64,000 nucleotides of DNA from an uncultured Alphaproteobacteria bacterium (GTDB lineage Bacteria; Pseudomonadota; Alphaproteobacteria; CAAGCB01; CAG-977), in NCBI GenBank assembly GCA_944390195.1, contig CALXOZ010000004.1:1-64000 (forward strand), read 5' to 3'. The translations under genes were made by a program, and so were the position numbers. Under the pieces are notes generated by a model that did no database searches, had not been told where the DNA came from, and worked only from the letters and a program-made list of their open reading frames with translations. Shown in pieces: positions 56,929 to 64,000 of this stretch (position 1 is its first letter; each line of letters starts with the position of its first letter).

Positions 56929-58668
56929 TTATACTTTTATATTAAGCCTGTGAGGGGAACGGAATTTTGAAAGAATGTCGGCGGAGTTTAAATCCGTCTC
57001 TTCGAAGTTCGATTCCAAAGAGGATGCCGATATCCGCTGATCCTGATTTTCGTCTTGTCTGTCCTTGTAATTGAGACTGAAAGACGATTCATTCATGTTA
57101 AAACCGCTATCGGCCAAAGATTGTTTCAATGTTTCAATATCCGTGCGTAGTAAATCGAAAGTTTGGTCGCGATTGACGCTTAAAGCGACTTTTATGTCGC
57201 CGTCTTTAGTGATTTCCAAATGAATTTTTATGCTTCCCAGTTCTTTTGTTTTTAAAACGATATCGATTTTATCCGTTCCCAATCGGGCCGCTTTTTTTAT
57301 ATTAATCTTTATTTGTTCGCTTATTTCGTTGAATATTTTGGTTTTTAGAGAAGCAGAATTATCGCAAACGGCTTTTTCTTTTAAAATACTGGAAGAATAA
57401 AGGAGCCCTTCCCCTTGAAAAACGGAGGAGGTGTTTTGCTGTTTGAAAACGGAAGAAAATTCCGTCTTGTCTTGTAATAAAGAAGAAAAGCTTTGTTGTT
57501 CTTTCAGCGCCGTATTGTTCAAAGATGGTTGAATGAACGCTTGCGGTGAATTTTCTTTGTTCGCTGGGTTGACGAATGAAAGAGGTCGTGTTTCCTTTGA
57601 AAACGACGGGTCTTGTTGTAAATGACGACCGTCTGATGGATCGGTGCGGTTTGTGCCGTCATTATTGGCTATGATTTCACTTGCCTTTTGTTCTTTTGTT
57701 TTTTTAGCCTGAAGAGGGCGCGATTGGATCGTAACATCAAGATGGATGTTTGTACCTGCCGGCAATTGGGAAGCTAAGTGCTCGGCTTGTTGTAAAGCGA
57801 AATTTTCCTGATTGCCTGAAAGAGGCTGGTTTTTTCCTTCAATGTTTTTTTGTTCCGTTACCTCAACGGCTTCCGGAAGGAAAAAACTTCCAGCCAAAGG
57901 CTCTGATTGTGATGATAGGGGGAGTGATGGATTGTTATTTCTTTTTATGGACAGGGAAAGGGGATCCATGGAAAAGCCGGAATGATCAAAGGACGAATTT
58001 GCAAGGAAAGTAGGGGATACTTGAACATTTTCTTGAGAAACAGAGGGCGTTTCTTGAGTATGAACGCTGTTATGCGCGCCTGTTTCGTCAGCGTATTGCA
58101 AGGGGATGGAAAATTCAGATGTTATGACCGGTTTAGAATTGTTTATGCCGTATGCAGAATTATCGGGTTTACAAGATGTAACGGCTTTTTCTTCAACGGT
58201 TGTTGCAGATACTGTATCGGACTGTTCAAATGAGGAATTGATCTCTTTTTGCCTGACTGCGTTTTCCTGTGCCGGTTCGTAAGCCAAAGAGTTGCTTTTC
58301 GGTTCGGGAATATTTTTCCTATTTTGAAAAGCATCTTCTTTTTCACTCATTTTTTGCAGTTTTTCACTTGCCCGTGTACGTTTGATATGTAATTTGACGA
58401 CATCAGTCTTTCGAAGAGGCTCTTTTTTGATTTCCGAATTTCTTAGAAGGTTGCTGTTATCAAAATCAGCTTGTATAAAATTGAAAAATACGGCTTTATT
58501 CCTTTCTGTTTTTCCAGCTTCATCTGGTGTGTAATTTTCGTTTTTGTATGATGGTTTTTGTGTCCGTAGAGTGTGAAGATCGTTTTTTTCAACGTTAAAG
58601 GCTTGCTTTTCCGTATCCGAAGCTGTCGGTGTCGTACTGATTAATAAATTGAAAACGGAAAGATCCAT
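56929..58668 (-). CDS. fliK: Flagellar hook-length control protein FliK
   Basis: A 579-residue secreted ruler. The first 450 residues are low-complexity, Ser/Gln/Asn-rich and poorly conserved, as expected. The C-terminal Flg_hook domain (about 465-545) contains KIDIVLKTKELGSIKIHLEI and a typical LRTDIETLKQSLADSGF. The great length fits an enlarged hook subunit. It is the first gene of the operon; a near-consensus sigma-54 promoter lies 38-53 bases upstream, and AAAGGAAA precedes the ATG. Confidence 0.9.
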   Translation of the reverse strand: MDLSVFNLLISTTPTASDTEKQAFNVEKNDLHTLRTQKPSYKNENYTPDEAGKTERNKAVFFNFIQADFDNSNLLRNSEIKKEPLRKTDVVKLHIKRTRASEKLQKMSEKEDAFQNRKNIPEPKSNSLAYEPAQENAVRQKEINSSFEQSDTVSATTVEEKAVTSCKPDNSAYGINNSKPVITSEFSIPLQYADETGAHNSVHTQETPSVSQENVQVSPTFLANSSFDHSGFSMDPLSLSIKRNNNPSLPLSSQSEPLAGSFFLPEAVEVTEQKNIEGKNQPLSGNQENFALQQAEHLASQLPAGTNIHLDVTIQSRPLQAKKTKEQKASEIIANNDGTNRTDPSDGRHLQQDPSFSKETRPLSFVNPANKENSPQAFIQPSLNNTALKEQQSFSSLLQDKTEFSSVFKQQNTSSVFQGEGLLYSSSILKEKAVCDNSASLKTKIFNEISEQIKINIKKAARLGTDKIDIVLKTKELGSIKIHLEITKDGDIKVALSVNRDQTFDLLRTDIETLKQSLADSGFNMNESSFSLNYKDRQDENQDQRISASSLESNFEETDLNSADILSKFRSPHRLNIKV

Positions 58669-58705
58669 AACGTTTTTCCTTTACTTAAAGAACTGTATTT
58701 TATTA

Positions 58706-58721
58706 TGCAATTATCATGCCA
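58706..58721 (-). promoter_or_regulatory. Sigma-54 (-24/-12) promoter of fliK-flgD-flgE
   Basis: The minus strand reads TGGCATGATAATTGCA, matching TGGCACG-N4-TTGCA with one change and the exact GG-N10-GC spacing. It lies 38 bases before the fliK ATG. It is a likely target of the FlbD-type activator. Confidence 0.8.
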
Positions 58722-60425
58722 TTTTTTTGTTTTTCAGATATAAAAAAACAGGGGTTTCATTTTTACAGAAAACTTCTTTGCTGTAATAAATCATGACTGC
58801 GCGGAATAAGAGGCTGAAAAATTAAAAGGAAGTTTCAAAACGAACCGTACCCGAATTATAAGAGTAACAAAAATCTGTTATTTCCTTAAAAAATCCCCGC
58901 CCGTATGGGAAAATGTTGGTAACATTACTCTAAAAACTGATCTGGTTTGATAAACAAAATCTTCCTTTGTCGTTGGACAAATCAAAACAAACACATCAAT
59001 ATCCATGATTAATGATCTTGAACCTGTTACCATAAACGGATATTTGTCCGAGGTGTGTTCTGTAAAAACTTATTTTTCATCCTGAAAGTATGACTTGCAG
59101 ACCGTTTAAAATGCCGGAACAGTTTTTTTCACGGTTGCCCCCTATACTTAATTCTTACAGAAAAAACTGATAGGGGAGGGAAAAATGTTTCCAAAAAAAC
59201 TTCAATAAACGTATCTGGGTTGTTCAGGCGACAAAAAATTGCAAAGGGAAAAAGAAACGTCATTAAAAACGGTTTTGATATAAAAACGGGAATTTAAAGA
59301 TTGTTGTTCTCCTGTTTTCAGAGTTTCTTTTAACGTTGACTGCAAACAAGCTGGAAACAGCTCTCTATTTTCTGAATTTCTTTTAAGCGTGTTTGCGAGA
59401 GTGTTTGATAAAAAGCCGGCTAGTATGAAAAGACTTGACGGCTTATGTTTTGATAATGTTTTTTTAAGCTGTGATGCGCAAGGGGCGATGCTGGTTTTAG
59501 TGTGTTTAATCTTTAGATCCGGTAAATGGTCTGTCTGATTAGCAGTGCCCTTTTTAATAACAGGTAAAAGTGTGTGTTATGACTTTTTAAACGGGCAACG
59601 GTATAACACATGAGGAGCAATCTTTTAAAAACAATTTTATAAAATACCTTTTTCCGGTTGTTTTGTTCTTGAAATCTGCAACATAAAAAGACTCTTTTGC
59701 AGTGAATTAAAGATATTTTGAAAAAACAATGTGTTATTTAAATATAAATGTTAAAAGCAATACACTAGTCCTGTAAAATTATTATTGAAGTCGGAATGAT
59801 TGAAAAATTTCCGTATAGATACTTACTGGCGATTTTTTTTAAGTTACGAGGGCAAACAGTCGATTTTCGTTTTTTTTCGGCGCTGTTTCTCAAATTCCCT
59901 TGTTTTTTATGATATTCGATTTATTTTTCTGGAATAAAAGGCATATGAAATAGAATAGTTTTCATACGGGAATAGGCTTGTAAAATCGAATGATTGAACG
60001 GCAGAAAAGTTGTAAGGGAAAGATGACTTTGTTGATTTGCATGATGGCGGTTCAATTATTCAAATTTGTGAAAAACGGTTTTCTTTATTCATTGGCGTTC
60101 CGGTTTGTGATTTATTTGTCCCCTGTTTTTCCGATGTCTTATTTTAGACGAGAATGTTTTTATGGTTTTTGACGATTTTGCTTTCCCGAATACAAAACAA
60201 GATGGTTATACTGATTTTATGGCTGAAGTGCCTATATTAATAAATCTTTTTTGCAAAAACATTCTGCGCCGGTAATGAGGAAGGAAGCATTATGATAGGG
60301 CTCTTGAGGTAAAAAAAAGCTTTGTGTATTTTTTTTGAGTATCGGAACGCTTTTATCTTAAATTGACTTTTTTGTGATTGAAAAGGCAAAGCTTATCTCT
60401 TTCAGTCGAATAAGCCGCTCTAATG
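58722..60425. other. 1.7-kb stretch without a convincing gene
   Basis: The longest empty region of the window. Seen here: an inverted repeat AGAGTAA/TTACTCT (58861-58931), a stem CCCCTAT/ATAGGGG near 59150-59176, and a 50-odd-codon minus frame near 58900-59065 (VTGSRSLIMDIDVFVL) that faintly recalls a nucleotidyltransferase. A 60-codon plus frame at 59990-60172 has no recognised family. No tRNA, RNase P RNA, tmRNA or 6S RNA was recognised. It must contain the upstream control region of the fliK promoter. It may hold decayed genes or unrecognised RNA. Confidence 0.4.
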
Positions 60426-60454
60426 AAAAAGCCCTTCCGGAAGGGAAGGGCTTT
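60426..60454 (-). terminator. Terminator of rpsD
   Basis: Stem AAAGCCCTT (60428-60436) / AAGGGCTTT (60446-60454), followed on the minus strand by a run of T. It lies about 10 bases after the rpsD stop. Confidence 0.75.
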
Positions 60455-60463
60455 GAAAACATA

Positions 60464-61078
60464 TTAACGCGAATAGAATTCGACGACCAGATTCGGTTCC
60501 ATCTGAACAGGATAAGGAACGTCTGCCAACTTGGGAATACGCAAGAAAGTTCCTTTACCGGCTTTATGGTCGACTTCCATATATTCCGGAATATCGCGTT
60601 CGGTAGAAGCTTCCGCTTCCAAAACGATAGCCAGTTGACGCGATTTTTCACGGACGGAGATTTCATCTCCTTCTTTGACTTGATAAGAAGGAATGTTGAC
60701 ACGTTTTCCGTTTACAAGAATATGACCGTGATTGACAAATTGACGCGCTGCAAAAACAGTCGGGACAAATTTCATGCGGTAAACGATTGCATCCAAGCGG
60801 CTTTCCAACAAACCGATCAAATGTTCGGACGTATCACCGCTACGACGAATAGCCTCTGCATAATATTTACGCAATTGCTTTTCGGAAACATTACCGTAAT
60901 AACCTTTTAATTTTTGTTTTGCCAACAACTGTGTTCCATAGTCGGTTGGTTTTCCTTTATGTTGACCATGTTGACCGGGACCGTATTCACGACGGTTCAC
61001 AGGACTTTTGGCTCTTCCCCATAAATTAACCCCCAAACGACGGTTGATTTTAAATTTAGCGGCTAAACGCTTAGACAT
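60464..61078 (-). CDS. rpsD: 30S ribosomal protein S4
   Basis: A 204-residue primary 16S rRNA-binding protein and assembly initiator. The S4 domain contains [40 protein letters not shown] and the C-terminal LVVEFYSR. The N-terminal zinc-type Cys motif is absent, giving the zinc-free form. TGGAG precedes the ATG. It is monocistronic here, outside the large ribosomal operons, with a structured leader that could serve autoregulation. Confidence 0.98.
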   Translation of the reverse strand: MSKRLAAKFKINRRLGVNLWGRAKSPVNRREYGPGQHGQHKGKPTDYGTQLLAKQKLKGYYGNVSEKQLRKYYAEAIRRSGDTSEHLIGLLESRLDAIVYRMKFVPTVFAARQFVNHGHILVNGKRVNIPSYQVKEGDEISVREKSRQLAIVLEAEASTERDIPEYMEVDHKAGKGTFLRIPKLADVPYPVQMEPNLVVEFYSR

Positions 61079-61117
61079 AGTTTATAACTCCATTTTTATT
61101 GTTTTTGTCCCGATAGT

Positions 61118-61159
61118 CTGCATCTATACTATAATGCAGCGGGGCGGCATGCCGTCCGC
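61118..61159 (-). promoter_or_regulatory. Structured leader upstream of rpsD
   Basis: Two adjacent hairpins: CTGCAT/ATGCAG (61118-61139) and a GC-rich near-palindrome centred on CGGCATGCCG (61139-61159). They lie 40-80 bases before the ATG. S4 regulates its own synthesis in other bacteria; whether this is its target is inference. Confidence 0.35.
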
Positions 61160-61224
61160 ATTCTCGGAAATAGGGTTGAAAGTTTAACAAAAAAAACTGA
61201 AAAGTCAATTACCGGCGCAGTTAT

Positions 61225-61836
61225 TTAAGCGCTTTTTTTCAAAGTTTCGTTCTTTTTTTGCATTTGAGCGACCAAAGCGGACACATCGCCTCCGTTTTGT
61301 TGTAAAATAGATGTGTATTCATTACGGTAGCTCATTAACATACTGACACCTTCAACAACCAGATCCGCCAGTTTCAAGGTTCCTTTTTTGTCGACGATCC
61401 GCCAAATGACTTCGACATTGTTCTGGGTTTCCGGCAATTCTATGGACGACGTGATATAAAAATCTCCGCTTTCGCTTTTCCGGCTGCCTTTGAAGACGAT
61501 TTCATCACCGGCATAATCACTGAACCGTTTTGTCCATGTGTAGATGATATTATCGGTTAAAGCGTCCGTATATGTTTGGATTTGTTCAGGGGTTGCCGTG
61601 CGTGCATAGCGTCCCAAAGTGAAACGGGCAGCCGTTTTAAGATCGACTGCGGACAGGAATGTTTTCCGGAAGGACTGTTGTTTTTCTTCTAAAGGCGCTT
61701 TAGATTTTACGACATTGACCATGATGTCGTCCGCCAAGCCTTTGGCGAATTTGTCCACTTCCGCAATATCGGCGGAAAATGCGGGGGTGATGTAAGCAAG
61801 TGTGCATAAAATAAGGAAGAAGATATTTTTTTTCAT
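61225..61836 (-). CDS. mlaC: MlaC-type phospholipid-binding periplasmic protein
   Basis: A 203-residue Ttg2D/MlaC family protein, the periplasmic shuttle that returns phospholipid from MlaA at the outer membrane to the inner-membrane MlaFEDB transporter. A signal peptide occupies about 1-21 (cleavage near PAFSA). The mature part has the NTF2-like lipid pocket, with KTAARFTLGRYARTATPEQ, VIWRIVDKKGTLKLADLVVEGVSM and a MSYRNEY-like segment. It begins 11 bases after mlaA, so the two are one operon. Confidence 0.93.
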   Translation of the reverse strand: MKKNIFFLILCTLAYITPAFSADIAEVDKFAKGLADDIMVNVVKSKAPLEEKQQSFRKTFLSAVDLKTAARFTLGRYARTATPEQIQTYTDALTDNIIYTWTKRFSDYAGDEIVFKGSRKSESGDFYITSSIELPETQNNVEVIWRIVDKKGTLKLADLVVEGVSMLMSYRNEYTSILQQNGGDVSALVAQMQKKNETLKKSA

Positions 61837-61847
61837 CTGTAGCCTCT

Positions 61848-62642
61848 TTATTCGTCAAATTCGTCATCTAAAGAAAATTCATAAGCGGCTTTTTCATCGC
61901 CGTCCGTTTTTTCACCTTTAGCATTTTCAATGGCTTTTTTACGGTATTGCTGATACATGGAGCGCATATAAACATAGAAATCCAAAGCGGATTTTCGTCC
62001 TTCATCGAGCAGATCCAAGCTGTTTTCATAACCGGCGAGGGCTTCAAGGACGTCTGCCGTGAAAAAAGCGCGGGTGACATCAATTTTATCGTTTTGATAA
62101 GAAACGTAAGTGAAGGGATCGAACGCGATGTTCGCGACGGTTCCGGTAAAATCGCGCACATTGGACGGACCGAGGAAAGGAGCGACTAGATAAGGTCCGG
62201 AGGGAACGCCCCATAAAGCCAAAGTTGTCCCGAAACCCTGATAGTTGGGAGGAATGCCCATTTTTTCAGCAACGTCGAATATGCCTAGAAACCCCAGAGT
62301 CGAATTGATGATAAAGCGTGACAAATCCAGTCCGGCGTTTTTCAGGTTGAATTGCAACAGGTCGTTGACAACGGTCAAAGGAATTTTCAGATTGCTTAAA
62401 AAGGTTCTGACTTTTGTCCTGAAGCCGACTGTTGTGATTGCCCGATACCCCTTTGTGACGGGACGTAACACATATTTGTCCGCCGTCATGTTAAAAGCGA
62501 ATATTTTGCGATTGACAGGTTCCCACGGGTCGTTCGCTTCATAATAGGCATCCAATGCAGCCGGATCGGTGGGTTTTGTCGCACAACCCGTTGCAAACAG
62601 CAAAAAAAATAAAATAAAAATAAACTTACATTTCTTCATCAT
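61848..62642 (-). CDS. mlaA: MlaA (VacJ) outer-membrane lipoprotein
   Basis: A 264-residue lipoprotein of the lipid-asymmetry system. The signal peptide ends in the lipobox ATGC (Cys about 19). The family core is complete: NDPWEPVNRKIFAFN, FIINSTLGFLGIFDVAEKMG, FGTTLALWGVPSGPYLVAPFLGPS (split: FGTTLALWG, GPYLVAPFLGPS) and DPFTYVSY. The acidic tail (DEKAAYEFSLDDEFDE) is an ornament. Two ATGs stand in tandem at the start. It is co-transcribed with mlaC. Confidence 0.95.
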   Translation of the reverse strand: MMKKCKFIFILFFLLFATGCATKPTDPAALDAYYEANDPWEPVNRKIFAFNMTADKYVLRPVTKGYRAITTVGFRTKVRTFLSNLKIPLTVVNDLLQFNLKNAGLDLSRFIINSTLGFLGIFDVAEKMGIPPNYQGFGTTLALWGVPSGPYLVAPFLGPSNVRDFTGTVANIAFDPFTYVSYQNDKIDVTRAFFTADVLEALAGYENSLDLLDEGRKSALDFYVYMRSMYQQYRKKAIENAKGEKTDGDEKAAYEFSLDDEFDE

Positions 62643-62762
62643 ACAGGCAGATTAGCGCTATGAAAAATTTCAGACAAGCTTTTTTCTGAAATTTGATTAA
62701 AATTTACTTTTTTCAGAGAGGTTAAAAGTATACTCTGGTTGTAAAAATCGGGGAAATGAAGA

Positions 62763-63641
62763 ATGATTGATACGAAAAGCGATAAAATACATATGCATCA
62801 GGTGAATACTCTTTTCGGGATTGTTGAAGAACCTGACGAGGTTGATGAAGATGTCGATTTTGCCAAAGAGGATCTGTATCGCGCTTTATCGCCGCAGGAT
62901 CATACAGATGCGCAACAGGTGTTTCGCTTTTCAAATATATCCTATTATCACCCTGAAATTATCGTTAAAAAAAATATAAAGGAGTTGTTGCCTTACATTA
63001 ATGAGTTGTCTTTGTTTGAACAACGTTGGGGGTTCATTGGAAAAACGGTTGATCGTGAGGAATGGTGCCAGTGGACTGAAAAAGAGGCTGTTCCCCTTTT
63101 GAATAATTTGATCAAATCCTGCGAAAAATATCAGATACTGGAACCTAAAGCTTTATACTCCTATTTTTTCTGTTCGGCGCAAGACGATATGTTGTTTTTA
63201 TATGAAGCTAACAGAAAGAATATTTTTTTGACATTGAAAATGCCGCGTTTGAAAAACGGTGTTTGTTTTACCGATCAAATTGTGAAAAAGGATTCCGGAA
63301 AGACGGATGTAATTGCGGTTGTGGCTGTTAATATGGGAAAAAACATTTCCGAAACAGCTAAACGTTATTTGTCTTTGGGGCGTTCAAAAGATTACTATTA
63401 TTTAAACGGTTTCGTTTTGGAATTATTAGACGCTATGACGCGATATGTCGCAGATGTCGTTTACAAACAGGAATATTGTTCGGGAGACATCTACGACTTG
63501 GGATACGCTCGGGAAAATTATCCTCAAATTCAATCTTCTTTGATACGCATGTTGGACGCTTCTTTGATTGATATCCGCTTTAACAAAGATTCCCGCATGA
63601 CACCGGATTATTCTTCTTTAGCCTTAATAGCCCCCCGTTAG
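62763..63641 (+). CDS. Stand-alone methionine synthase (MetH) activation-domain protein
   Basis: A 292-residue protein matching only the C-terminal AdoMet-binding reactivation module of cobalamin-dependent methionine synthase. Similar elements in order are INELSLFEQRWGFIGK, a CFTDQIVKKDSGKTDVIAVV stretch (CLADF-like), NMGKNISETAKRYLSLG, DYYYLNGFVLELLDAMTRYV, the AdoMet loop region YDLGYAREN and MTPDYSSLALI near the end. Free-standing versions reactivate oxidised cob(II)alamin on a separately encoded MetH. No other MetH part lies in the window. The loop Arg typical of MetH is not in its usual place. It is divergent from mlaA. Confidence 0.8.
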   Translation: MIDTKSDKIHMHQVNTLFGIVEEPDEVDEDVDFAKEDLYRALSPQDHTDAQQVFRFSNISYYHPEIIVKKNIKELLPYINELSLFEQRWGFIGKTVDREEWCQWTEKEAVPLLNNLIKSCEKYQILEPKALYSYFFCSAQDDMLFLYEANRKNIFLTLKMPRLKNGVCFTDQIVKKDSGKTDVIAVVAVNMGKNISETAKRYLSLGRSKDYYYLNGFVLELLDAMTRYVADVVYKQEYCSGDIYDLGYARENYPQIQSSLIRMLDASLIDIRFNKDSRMTPDYSSLALIAPR

Positions 63642-63665
63642 AACATAAAAATGAGGCTATTTTTT
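63626..63665 (+). terminator. Possible terminator between convergent genes
   Basis: AATAGCC (63626-63632) pairs with GGCTATT (63655-63661), followed by TTTT. The loop is long (22 bases), so confidence is limited. Confidence 0.35.
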
Positions 63666-64000
63666 CCCACGAGACCGGATTTGCTCTTCGATTGTCGGCA
63701 ATACGTCTTCGATTTTTTCGACATAAGTCAATAAGCGGGCGTGTTCAGGGCGGATATAACCCGCATCAATCAAATCGTCAATCATTTTTTTCAACGGTTC
63801 CCAAAAACAGTCGGCGTTGTACATGATGATAGGTTTGTCATGTTCTCCAAGTTGTTTAAGGGTCATGACTTCAAAAATTTCATCCAATGTCCCGATGCCG
63901 CCGGGAAGAACACAAAATGCGTCGGAAGATTCCAGCATTGCGTCTTTGCGGATATGTAAAGAAGGTAAGATCTTTAGTTCGCTCAATGTTAAAACCTGTT
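63657..64000 (-). CDS. LOG-family (TIGR00730) nucleoside 5'-monophosphate phosphoribohydrolase, partial
   Basis: The 3' part of a Rossmann-fold LOG family gene; the frame stays open through the right edge of the window, so the N-terminus is missing. The hallmark PGGIGTLDEIFEVMTLKQLG holds the catalytic PGGxGTxxE motif, and the MHERK-like residues appear as SLHIRKDAM. Family members cleave AMP or cytokinin riboside monophosphate to free base and ribose phosphate. It converges with the MetH-activation gene with only 15 bases between stop codons. Confidence 0.9.
   Translation of the reverse strand, partial: QVLTLSELKILPSLHIRKDAMLESSDAFCVLPGGIGTLDEIFEVMTLKQLGEHDKPIIMYNADCFWEPLKKMIDDLIDAGYIRPEHARLLTYVEKIEDVLPTIEEQIRSRGKK

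Noticed and set aside
58900-59065. Short minus-strand frame resembling a nucleotidyltransferase GS...DxD stretch
   Set aside because: Spacing between GS and the Asp pair is too short for the family and the frame ends quickly; probably chance or very decayed.
59990-60172. 60-codon plus-strand frame in the 1.7-kb gap
   Set aside because: No ribosome site of note, no family, and surrounded by non-coding sequence.

Overview
The window looks like a chromosome segment of a flagellated, AT-rich alphaproteobacterium, probably an uncultured oxygen-poor or gut-associated lineage (Rhodospirillales/RF32-like or Holosporales-like; inference). The evidence is a clear CtrA orthologue with a perfect CtrA box in its own promoter, an FlbD-type sigma-54 activator inside the flagellar operon, RpoH, MlaA/MlaC, a FadL-type porin, and genes common in anaerobes (rubrerythrin, a C_GCAxxG_C_C protein). 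One end (about 1-1900) looks like DNA acquired from Firmicutes.

Layout. 1-1900: a MATE exporter with its own promoter, a terminator-like leader hairpin and a strong Shine-Dalgarno, plus a decayed reading frame. 1958-3344: a non-canonical mnmA overlapping a CsoR-type repressor. 3748-8520: a large flagellin and polA. 9026-10968: a TetR-fadL operon with a recognisable promoter and operator. 11069-13981: a C_GCAxxG_C_C protein divergent from a FecCD permease, ATPase and rubrerythrin cluster. 14454-17081: a two-gene partner-switching module. 17100-19780: fliI-fliJ divergent from ctrA. 20041-25222: an ABC-F ATPase and a three-part LplT/PlsC/acyl-ACP-synthetase fusion. 25877-33579: rpoH and three minus-strand genes led by a giant TipN-like coiled-coil protein. 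33723-36860: ileS. 38301-50504: a DUF2726 gene, then a ten-gene minus-strand run fliF-fliG-fliH-fliN-flbD-flhA-flhF-flhG-unknown-J-domain. 51250-52795: two methyltransferases. 52893-58668: fliK-flgD-flgE behind a near-consensus sigma-54 promoter. 60464-62642: rpsD and mlaA-mlaC. 62763-64000: a free-standing MetH reactivation domain and a partial LOG-family gene.

How the genes fit together. A flagellar hierarchy can be read from the sequence: CtrA (autoregulated) sits beside fliIJ; the big fliF operon supplies the MS ring, switch, export gate, placement GTPases and FlbD; FlbD with sigma-54 should then fire the fliK-flgD-flgE promoter. Flagellin and the TipN-like polarity protein are elsewhere in the window. 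The hook protein and flagellin are both enlarged.

The least explained items are the unknown gene (39878-41254) embedded in the flagellar operon, the TipN-like/EF-hand/unknown trio (26908-33579), the CsoR/MnmA pair, the MATE leader, and two long non-coding stretches (about 1.4 and 1.7 kb) that may hold decayed genes or unrecognised RNAs. No tRNA, rRNA, CRISPR array or intact insertion sequence was recognised.
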